A program made the position numbers and the translations under genes. Below the pieces are notes generated by a model, which saw nothing but the letters and a program-made list of their open reading frames with translations, made no database searches and was not told the DNA's origin. Shown one piece after another: positions 34,917 to 43,200 of a DNA stretch of 64,000 nt. Source of the DNA: an uncultured Anaerolineales bacterium. GTDB taxonomy: Bacteria > Chloroflexota > Anaerolineae > Aggregatilineales > Aggregatilineaceae. How positions within the stretch are numbered: position 1 is the stretch's first letter; every line of letters begins with the position of its first letter. The stretch lies in assembly GCA_937135955.1 (NCBI GenBank), contig CAKZOB010000069.1, positions 1-64,000 on the forward strand. The letters are read 5' to 3'.

Positions 34917-35913
34917 CCTCATACACCTTGCCGGAGTGCGCCGGAGGACGGGCGCGCCCGACGAAACCGGCCAGCACCACGATGGTGAGGATGTAGGGCA
35001 ACATACCCACCAGTTGGTGCGGGAAGTCTATGCCGAACTGCTGCAGTTGCCCTTGCAGGGCGGTAGCAAAGCCGAACAACAACGCCCCCGCCAGCGCACG
35101 CGATGGTCGCCAGTTGCCAAAGATCATCACCGCCAGCGCGATGAAGCCACGTCCGGCGGTCATGTTCTGCTCGAAAATGCCCACCGCAGCCAGGGTCAGG
35201 AAGCACCCTCCCAGCCCGGCCAACATGCCACCCAGAAACAGGTTCGTGTATTGCAGCCGGTAGACGTTGATGCCCAGCGTATCAGCGGCGCGCGGATTCT
35301 CCCCAATCGAGCGGGTGCGCAGCCCCCAGGTCGTGTGAAACAGCGCCCAGCCGAGCAGGAAGACCAGGATCAGAGTCAGGTAGGTGATCAGGTCTTTGTC
35401 GAACAGGATGCGCCCCAGATCGTAGGGCAGGTAGAGCACGAAGTTGTCGGCCAGTTTCAGCTCGACCGAGCCAGCCTGTGTCCAGGGGTTATTGATCAGC
35501 GCGGGCAATTTACCCTTGGTCGGCGCTTTGAGCTGATAGAAATAACCGGTCAGCCCCACCGCCAGGATGTTGATCACCGTGCCGCTGATGATCTGATCCA
35601 CCTTGTACTGAATGGAAAGCAGACCGTGCAACAATCCCAGCGCGCCCCCTGTCAGCAAGGCGGCCAGGATGGACAGGCCCAGGCGCACCCCTGCCGACTG
35701 CAAGTCCGGATCAACGCCCGGCTTGCTGAGCGTCACATTGGTCATGAAGCCGGTGAAGGCCGACATCAGCATCATGCCCTCGATGCCGATGTTGACGATA
35801 CCTGATCGCTCGCACATGATGCCGCTCAACGCGCCCAGCGTGATCGGCACCGAATAGCGTATAGTGAAGTTGATGGTGGCAATGAGCGCCAGCCCCAGTT
35901 CTGCCTCGCCCAC
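34909..35913 (-). CDS. Nucleoside-type ABC permease (YufQ-like)
   Basis: The 334-residue membrane protein has 8-10 helices and the BPD-transp-2 signature (PITLGALSGIMCERSGIVNIGIEGMML near residues 20-47, and RSIGENPRAADTLGIN as the coupling loop). It pairs with the permease encoded 4 nt upstream to form the translocation path for purine nucleosides or related compounds. It carries no nucleotide-binding region of its own; the ATPase is the next gene on the strand. Confidence 0.95.
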   Translation of the reverse strand: MGEAELGLALIATINFTIRYSVPITLGALSGIMCERSGIVNIGIEGMMLMSAFTGFMTNVTLSKPGVDPDLQSAGVRLGLSILAALLTGGALGLLHGLLSIQYKVDQIISGTVINILAVGLTGYFYQLKAPTKGKLPALINNPWTQAGSVELKLADNFVLYLPYDLGRILFDKDLITYLTLILVFLLGWALFHTTWGLRTRSIGENPRAADTLGINVYRLQYTNLFLGGMLAGLGGCFLTLAAVGIFEQNMTAGRGFIALAVMIFGNWRPSRALAGALLFGFATALQGQLQQFGIDFPHQLVGMLPYILTIVVLAGFVGRARPPAHSGKVYEVE

Positions 35914-35917
35914 GCGC

Positions 35918-37096
35918 TCAGTCCTTTCCTCCGATGCGCAACCGCGCGCCCGGTCCGGCGGCGCGGATGCGGTAGATACGTCGGATGATCTGATCCGCCG
36001 CCACGAACATCAGAATCAGCGCCTGGATCACCTGGATCAGTTCTTTGGCCACGTTCGCTGCCAGTGCCATGCGCGTGGTGCCCGCGTCCATGGCCCCGAA
36101 CAGAAAGGCCGAGAAATTGATGGCCAGCGGATTGTTGCCCGCCAGAAAGGCCACGGTGATGCCTTCGAAGCCCAGGCCCAGGCTCTGGTTGCCCTCGTAA
36201 TCGTAATGGACGCCCAGGGTCTGAATCCCCCCCGCCAGACCAGCCAGCGCCCCCGCGATGAGCATAGTCAGAATGGTGACCTGCCGCACGTTGACCCCTG
36301 CATAGCGGGCGGCGGTGGGGCTGTAGCCGGTCATGCGCAATTGAAAGCCGAACGTGGTGCGCTGCAGCAGGAACATGACCACCACCGAGGCGATGATCGC
36401 CAGGAAAATGCCCGCGTGCAGGGTGAAATTGGGCGGCACGCTGTAAATGGTCGGCAGTTCGGCGCTGGGCAGGATGCGCGGCGTGCGCGCTATCGCATCC
36501 CGCACTGACTCCGGGCTGGCGAGCGGGCCGGGACGCGAGCCATCGCTGCCAGTGGAGATCAACCAGCCGGCGAACTGCGCGGCAATGTAGTTGAGCATGA
36601 TGGTAGTGATCACCTCGTGCGCATCGGCGAACGCTTTGAGCGCACCGGCGATCGCCGCCCACAGCCCGCCAATGGCCATCGCCGCCAGCAACGCCAGCGA
36701 GACGTGCAGCAAAGGAGGCAGTCCCTCGACCGCGAAACCCACCCAGGCCGCCACTACCGATCCCATGATCAGTTGGCCCTGGACGCCAATGTTGAACAGG
36801 CCGCTCTTGAAGGCGAAAGCTACCGCCAGGCCGGAGAGCACCAGGGGGGTCATGTTGCGGAAAGTGGCCAACAACCCGCGCGGCTCGACGAAAGCCCCTT
36901 CGATCAGCCCCTCGAACGCGGTGATCGGATCGCGCCCATCGAACAGGATCAGGATCGATCCCAGCAGCACCGCCGTGATCACCGACAGGGCGGGGATCAA
37001 CAGGCTTTGCAACACAGGCCAGAGCGCGGAACGCAGACGTGAGAAGCGATGAGGAGCGGCCATGGGAGGAGAAGACGACTGTACCGCTGTAGACAT
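35918..37096 (-). CDS. Nucleoside-type ABC permease (YufP-like)
   Basis: The 392-residue protein starts with a short cytoplasmic tail and has about nine helices (LIPALSVITAVLLGSILILF, MTPLVLSGLAVAFAFKSGLFNIGVQG and so on). RMTGYSPTAARYAGVNV is the coupling loop. This is the longer of the two permeases usual in YufP-YufQ pairs. ATG 37096 is chosen because the upstream TTG at 37141 adds only low-information residues. No BMP-family binding lipoprotein gene lies next to this unit, although such importers normally need one. Confidence 0.94.
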   Translation of the reverse strand: MSTAVQSSSPPMAAPHRFSRLRSALWPVLQSLLIPALSVITAVLLGSILILFDGRDPITAFEGLIEGAFVEPRGLLATFRNMTPLVLSGLAVAFAFKSGLFNIGVQGQLIMGSVVAAWVGFAVEGLPPLLHVSLALLAAMAIGGLWAAIAGALKAFADAHEVITTIMLNYIAAQFAGWLISTGSDGSRPGPLASPESVRDAIARTPRILPSAELPTIYSVPPNFTLHAGIFLAIIASVVVMFLLQRTTFGFQLRMTGYSPTAARYAGVNVRQVTILTMLIAGALAGLAGGIQTLGVHYDYEGNQSLGLGFEGITVAFLAGNNPLAINFSAFLFGAMDAGTTRMALAANVAKELIQVIQALILMFVAADQIIRRIYRIRAAGPGARLRIGGKD

Positions 37097-37271
37097 GATT
37101 TCAGTATCCCGTCTTGCTTGCCGAAAGTCAGCGCCCAGCAACAGGCGCTACTGATGCAGACGCAATTATAGCCCTGCAGGCCATCACCGAGAACACACTC
37201 TTACGCAGGCCTTTGTCTACCGCGCCCATTGTAACCATTGCCGACGAATCGCGCATTGTTCAGTTTCAGGG

Positions 37272-37545
37272 AGTGCGCGCAAACTGTGACAGGCTATTTG
37301 CAGCCGTCTGCTGCCCCTCAACCCCCGGCCCCTTCTCCCGCGCTGCGGGTGCCTGGGCGAGAGAAAGTAAGTCCCCTCGCCCCGCGACGCAGTCGCGAGG
37401 GAGAGGGGATTGAGGGGTGAGGGGAAACTTGTGGGTAATGATAAGCTCCGACGCGGAGAGGGGGCAAGCCGAGCGAAGCGAGGCTGGGGGTGAGGTAAAG
37501 CAGCAAGCGGTTTGATGCAATCCCCCTGACCCGGTTTCCCACGAT
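37272..37545. repeat. Adjacent family A and family B repeats in a 567-nt gap
   Basis: 37272-37440 is a family A copy with the cccctcgccccgcgacgcag core and ends in CTTGTGGGTAATG. 37450-37545 is a family B copy (gctgggggtgaggtaaagca, then the caatccccctga tail). No gene lies between 37097 and 37663. Confidence 0.75.
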
Positions 37546-37569
37546 CCTCGCCAGCGGGTGGGGACGCGG

Positions 37570-37575
37570 TATAAT
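37570..37575 (+). promoter_or_regulatory. Consensus -10 box upstream of the sulfolipid gene
   Basis: TATAAT 94 nt before the start codon, 25 nt after the family B repeat tail. No recognisable -35 hexamer. Confidence 0.4.
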
Positions 37576-37663
37576 CGCCGATGATGTTGGCCGACCTGGT
37601 GTGGGCGGCTGTTGTCGTACCCAGGCGGACACGCGGGCAGACGTAGGAGGAGTGAGCCAGACT

Positions 37664-38866
37664 ATGCGTATTCTCATCTTGGGTGGCGACGGCTATCTGG
37701 GCTGGCCGACCGCCATGTACTTCAGCAGGCGTGAGCACACGGTAGCCGTTGTAGACAACTTCTTGCGGCGGATGATGCACGCCGAGCGCGGCACCGACAG
37801 CCTGACGCCAATCCGTTCCCTGCACGAGCGCGTCCAGGCGTGGCGCGAAGTCACTGGCCGCACTATTGAGATGCACATTGGTGACATCAAAGACTGGTAC
37901 TTCATCAGCCGTGTCATCCGTGAATTCCAGCCCGACGCCATCGTTCACTATGGTGAGATTCCCAGCGCGCCCTACTCCATGATTGATGTGCATCATGCGG
38001 TGCGCGTGCACGAGAACAACGTCAACGGCACGCTCAATGTGCTGTGGGCCATGCACGAGTTCGCCCCGCAGGCGCACCTGATCAAGCTGGGCACAATGGG
38101 CGAATATGGCACGCCCAACATTGACATCCCCGAAGGATACTTCGAAGTCGAGTATCGCGGGCGCAAGGACGTGCTGCCCTTCCCCAAACAGGCAGGCTCT
38201 TTCTATCATCTGACCAAAGTGCACGACAGCCACAACATCATGTTCGCCTGCAAAATCTGGAACCTGCGGGCAACCGACCTCAACCAGGGGGTGGTCTACG
38301 GCATTGAGACGGAAGAGTCTAATCTCGACGACCGCCTGTTGACACGCTTCGACTATGACGAATCGTTCGGGACGGCGCTCAACCGCTTCTGCGTGCAGGC
38401 TGTGGCGGGCATCCCGCTAACCGTCTTCGGCAAGGGCGAACAGACGCGCGGCTATCTCAATATCCTCGATACGCTGCAATGCGTGGAACTGACCGCGCTT
38501 CACCCGCCAGAGCCGGGCCGCATGCGTGTCTTCAACCAGTGGGTGGAGACGTTCTCGGTGCTCGACCTGGCGCGGGCAGTGCGCAAGGCTGCTCGCGAAG
38601 TGGGCATCGAGGTCAAGATCGCGCACTACGTCAACCCGCGTGTGGAGGCCGAAGAACACTACTACAATCCCGATCACAACGAACTCTATCACCTGGGCCT
38701 CAAACCGCATTTGCTCGACGATACGCTGGTGGAGCAGGTGATCAAGCGGGTTGTACAATACCGCGACCGCATCATCTACCATTCGATTGTGCCGCGCATC
38801 TACTGGGAGCGCGGCGGCACCGACGAGTACGTCGAGATCGTCGAATACGAGGACAACGGGTCATGA
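37664..38866 (+). CDS. sqdB: UDP-sulfoquinovose synthase
   Basis: The 400-residue short-chain-type epimerase family member makes UDP-sulfoquinovose from UDP-glucose and sulfite, the headgroup donor for sulfoquinovosyl diacylglycerol. NAD-binding GGDGYLGWPT (7-16) is followed by HYGEIPSAPYSM, then KLGTMGEYGTPNIDIPEG with Thr144, and SFYHLTKVHDSHN with Tyr181 and Lys185. These agree with plant SQD1 Thr145, Tyr182 and Lys186 within one position. RATDLNQGVVYG completes the fingerprint. ATG 37664 is chosen; AGGAGG is 13 nt upstream, and an in-frame GTG at 37652 is less likely. The glycosyltransferase partner sqdX is not in the window. Confidence 0.93.
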   Translation: MRILILGGDGYLGWPTAMYFSRREHTVAVVDNFLRRMMHAERGTDSLTPIRSLHERVQAWREVTGRTIEMHIGDIKDWYFISRVIREFQPDAIVHYGEIPSAPYSMIDVHHAVRVHENNVNGTLNVLWAMHEFAPQAHLIKLGTMGEYGTPNIDIPEGYFEVEYRGRKDVLPFPKQAGSFYHLTKVHDSHNIMFACKIWNLRATDLNQGVVYGIETEESNLDDRLLTRFDYDESFGTALNRFCVQAVAGIPLTVFGKGEQTRGYLNILDTLQCVELTALHPPEPGRMRVFNQWVETFSVLDLARAVRKAAREVGIEVKIAHYVNPRVEAEEHYYNPDHNELYHLGLKPHLLDDTLVEQVIKRVVQYRDRIIYHSIVPRIYWERGGTDEYVEIVEYEDNGS

Positions 38867-38936
38867 TTGCCGATGGGCCAGGGCGTACTGGCCCACGTCG
38901 TTGGCGAGCGCTGCCGACGAAAGCGGAGGGCGGTTG

Positions 38937-40070
38937 ATGAGACGGACACGTGCAGGAGACAGACAGATATGGGCGGCCCTGGGGCTGGCGGTGATAGCCC
39001 TGGCTCTGATGCTGGCTAGCTGCGGAGGGGAGGACAAAGAAGAGCCGTCCGTGCCCCCCACCGCAATACTCACCGCCGAACCGGTTGTCGAAGCCGAACC
39101 GGAGGGAGAAGAACCCGCCGCGCCTGCGGTCACGCCGCAACCTGTGCCTCCGCAAGCGCTTTTCACCGACGCCAGCGGGCTGGCCCAGGTAGACCTGGCG
39201 GCTTACCTCGACGTGAGCGTGACCGATGTCACCGTCTTGGAGCCGGATACAGCCCTGCTGCTGAGCGAGCCGCTGGCCTGCCCCGACCTGGAAGGTGAGA
39301 ACGTCGTGCCCTACGTGATCTACCTGCAACACGGGCGCTTCATCTACCCCTACCAGGTGTACGAAGTGAGCGGCGGGCAGGAGCCGGTCGTCGAGCGCTG
39401 CGACGACGTGCTGGTAGACGAAGAAGTGCTCTACGTGCCGACGCCCGATGCCCGCGCCGCTGTGCTCGATGCGGTGCGCTTCGACCTGGAAAAACGCGGT
39501 GTAGACCCCAACACCGGGCGCTTCAGCACAGTGCGCCCCATGGCCTGGACGGATGAAGCGCTCGGTTGCCCGCCAGGGGCCGACGCCACGCCCGTTCCAG
39601 CCCTCATTGAGGGCTACCTGATCGTGTACACGGTGGGCGGCCTGAACTACGAATATCACTCCGATGCGACCGGCAACCGCGTGATCCTGTGCGAACAGGT
39701 CGGCAGGGTGGACTCCGTGGAAGCGCTCATCGCTGCGCTGCAGGAGCAAGAAAATCTGGACGTGGTGCGGGTAGAGGACGAGGTCGCCCGTTACGAGGGG
39801 CTGAACGCCGAGGGGGTGTTGCTCGAACTCACCACGCGCGGCTACCGGGTGGGGGTGTTCACCTTTGGCTCGGCGAGCGATGCGCGCACCGCTGCCGCCC
39901 TGGTGAACGACCTAGACGTGTCGCGCATTTTCGTCTCCGGTCGGTTGCTGATCGTGCAGGAAGAGAACAGCCCGCAGGTCTACAGCGCTCTGCTGCGGCT
40001 GGCCGAAGAAGTGCGCGCACCGGTTGTTGAGCGCGGCAACGCAGCCGTCACGCCCGCCAGCGAAGAATAG
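38937..40070 (+). CDS. Lipoprotein with two related domains, function unknown
   Basis: The 377-residue protein has a lipoprotein signal (lipobox MLASCGG, Cys29), an acidic Pro/Glu linker, and then two related domains. Each has a conserved pattern of acidic residues and Cys: EPLACPDLEGENVVPYVIYL and the later DEALGCPPGADATPVPALIE, with VILCEQ near the end of the second. The C-terminal 110 residues form a third alpha/beta part with LELTTRGYRVGVFTFGSASD. This looks like a lipid-anchored extracytoplasmic scaffold. GGAGG lies about 7 nt before ATG 38937. It follows sqdB and ends at a strong terminator. Confidence 0.85.
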   Translation: MRRTRAGDRQIWAALGLAVIALALMLASCGGEDKEEPSVPPTAILTAEPVVEAEPEGEEPAAPAVTPQPVPPQALFTDASGLAQVDLAAYLDVSVTDVTVLEPDTALLLSEPLACPDLEGENVVPYVIYLQHGRFIYPYQVYEVSGGQEPVVERCDDVLVDEEVLYVPTPDARAAVLDAVRFDLEKRGVDPNTGRFSTVRPMAWTDEALGCPPGADATPVPALIEGYLIVYTVGGLNYEYHSDATGNRVILCEQVGRVDSVEALIAALQEQENLDVVRVEDEVARYEGLNAEGVLLELTTRGYRVGVFTFGSASDARTAAALVNDLDVSRIFVSGRLLIVQEENSPQVYSALLRLAEEVRAPVVERGNAAVTPASEE

Positions 40071-40100
40071 ACGTAGCGCCTGGCAACTGGTACTTGGTGT

Positions 40101-40128
40101 CGCCGCCCATCCGCGGGCGGCGTTTTTT
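40101..40128 (+). terminator. Strong intrinsic terminator
   Basis: CGCCGCCC / GGGCGGCG (8 bp, 6-nt loop) followed by TTTTTT, 30 nt after the lipoprotein stop codon. Confidence 0.9.
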
Positions 40129-40144
40129 CTGGGCACGAAGCCAA

Positions 40145-40180
40145 ATGTTTCCGCCAGGGTGGGGACCCTGGCGGAAACAT
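40145..40180. repeat. Perfect 16-bp palindromic hairpin between convergent genes
   Basis: ATGTTTCCGCCAGGGT, a GGGG spacer, then ACCCTGGCGGAAACAT, fully complementary. It lies between the lipoprotein terminator and the end of the giant secreted protein gene. No T tract follows on either strand, so it is not a standard terminator. Confidence 0.8.
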
Positions 40181-40239
40181 ATGCCGTGGTGGGGGGCAGT
40201 AGCGGGAGAAGCGGTGGGCACACTTCCCCCACTTATCAA

Positions 40240-43200
40240 CTAGGGATTGGGATCCGGATTGCACTCCGGTTGGTAGGCCGGCAGGTCCAGACGGTCTACG
40301 TAGATGTTCAGCGCCTGCGACTCCGGATTCGCCGCGCCGGTGAACACCACCCGCAGCGTGTGCTCGCCGGGCGGCAGGCCGCTCATTTCGTACAGAGCAT
40401 TTTCAAGCCACTGCCCATTCTTGTCCGGGTCGTACATATCCAGGCGCTTTACGAACACCCTATCCACGTACAGATCAGCGTAGCCGCCGAAGCGATTCTT
40501 GTGATAGAGCAAGGCGAACCCTTCTGCTTCGAAGGTGAATTCAGCAAAGATGGCCTCGCCAGGTTCGCCGGAGCCTTTCCGGACGCTACCGCCGGACGCG
40601 CTCTCCGGGAACAGGGTGACCCAGCTCGTCTCGATCGGCCCGAAGTACTTCCAGTTGTCATTGGCGTCTTCGAAGCAGCCGGCCTTGGGCAGTTCGATCC
40701 CGCCGCCGCTACCATCTGGTTTGCTCGGCAGCGGGATATCGCCAGGCTTGGGCAGCGGCGCACCATTTACGGTGAAGGCGTCCAGGTTAAACTGGTACTT
40801 ACGGGCCTTCTTGTCCTTCTGGCGCTCGAAGCGCACCTCCAGAACGTGCCGACCGCGCTCCAGGCCGCTGACATCGTAGGCGACGTACAGCTCACCGGGA
40901 TCAGGGGCGTACTGATTGGCCCTGCCATGCAGCTTGCCGTCCACATAGATACTGGCCATGCCCCAGTCGCGCCCGGTGTGCATGTACACAGTAGCCCGCT
41001 GCCCGTCGAAGAACAGGAAGGCGCTGGCGTACTTATCGTCGGTCATCAGGTACGAGCCGCCGGAGTGCTGATCGGTCGTCACGACCTGCCAGGTGCTGCT
41101 GTCGTTGACGGCGACGTACGGACTACTATCGGGCTGATAAGCCCCATAGGTGGCCGGAGCGATGGTGCGGAACTCGATGGCGTCGAAGCGCACCTTGCCA
41201 CTGTCCAGCACCAGTTCCAGCGAGTGCGGGCCATCGTTCGGCAGCAGGATGGTATGGGCGATCTGATTGGCCTTTACGTCTGCCTTGCTGTCGATCGGAT
41301 AGGGATCGCCATCAATGTAGACGGTCATGTAGCGCCCATAAGACCACTTCTGCCGGTAGATGGTGACCACGTTGCCTTCGAAGGTGGCCACCAGACGGTT
41401 GCCGCGCGAGGCCGCTTCGTGGACCGAGCCGCCCGATGCGCCACTATCGTTGATCTGAGTCCAGGAGCCAGTGTAGGCCCGCGGATAGATCATCTGCGTG
41501 ACGGGATCGGTGCCACCCACGAAGACCACGTCGTTGTCTTCGTAGTAACCGGGGCTGAGCAGCGGCAAGCCGTAGCCTTCCAGCCAGTCAATGCCGAACT
41601 TCTTGCTGCTGGCCGGGCGTAACTCGACGACGTGCGTCTTGAAGGGATCGGGGATCGGCCCGACGGAGAAGGGTACCTGGAAGCGCGTCGTGGCGGAGCT
41701 GTTGGGCATAACGCCCCATAGCTCGCCGTCAATGTAGATGTTGGCGTCGCCGAAGCTCCCGATCGGGCGGTAGATGGTCAGGTAGCTGATGCCCTGCACG
41801 GGGATGTAGAAGTGCCCCAGCGCACCGACGCTTTCCAGGTAGCGGCCATCGCTGTGCCTGGCGTCGGGCGTGCCGGGTTTAACTGCCCAGGTGCCGGCGG
41901 CGCGCACAATCTGCGTGCCCTCGGCTTCTACACGCCAGCCTGCCCCCAGGGTAGGCGAGATGTCGAAGACCTGGATCCCCCGTAGCATGATCGTCTTCTG
42001 GGCCGGATTGCGGATTTCGATCCAGGCTCCGCCGGGCATCCCGGCCAGGCCGCTGACCAGATAGCGAGCACCCTCAGCCGCAGGCTGTGCCTTGATCCAC
42101 GCGGCCTCGATGGTGCTGTGCAGCACCCCGTTGACCCACACCTCGATCGAGCCGGTCTTGCTATAGACCTCGCTGTTCACCCACAGCGAGTCGCCATCGG
42201 TGGCGTAGAGGTAGATACGCGCGTCTTTCTCGCTGGTCTTGAGCGCGTCGCCCTCCACCGTCCATTTGCCGGAGAGGATGACACGCTCGTCGGTGGAGGA
42301 CAGGTCGTAGGTTGTTGGGCTGCTGTCCGGTGCGCGGTCGTAGACCTGGAAGGCGTCAATGTTGACGTATCCAGAAGCGACAACGATCTCAGCCGTGTGC
42401 AACTGATCGTCCAGGTTGACGACCGAGAAAGGCACGATGGTTGGCGTGGTGCTGAGGGTGGAGTAGGTGCCGTAGAGCTTGCCGTCCACCAGGACGCTGG
42501 CCTTGCCGCCGTCGGAAGCCTGCTTGAAGTAGACGGTGAAAGCATTTCCATAGAAGTACACCAGCGCCCGGTTGCCCTTGCCACTGCCGCGCGAGACAGC
42601 GCTATGCGTCCACGACGTGCCCACGTAGCTGATCGCGCCCCCTTCCAGCGCCGCCGGATCGTTGTTCTGGTAGTAACCGGCTTCCAGGTAGTGTCTGCCG
42701 CTGACATCGCCGCTACGCACCAGGATAGCGTCTACGTCGAACGGTTTGTACTTGTTCCGCAGCTTACCCACTGGCTGTGGCCTGAGGGCGATGACGTGAT
42801 TGGTGCCCGCGTCCAGTCCGCCGATGATGTAGGTCTGCTGGAACGAGCCAGAAGCAGGCGACGCGGCGTAGCTATCGAACGAGGAGTGATAGTTACCGTC
42901 CACGTAGACATCTACCATGCCATACGATTGGTACATGCGATGGTAGACGACTACCGAACTGGCACCGCTTACCTCGAAGACCGCCTCGGCCACCGGCGCA
43001 CTCTGGGATGATTTCCACGTCATCTCCTGCGAAACGTGCATGTTGCCGCCCGACGCCCGCGAGTCATCGGCTTTCTTCCACTGGCCAGAGAACTGAATGG
43101 CCGGAGGCGGGAATGCGCCACCGCCGATCACCTGATCGTTCTCGTAACGGCCAGGCTGCAGCACGGGCTTGTTGTAGAGCACGACCTTGTCAATTGAAAT

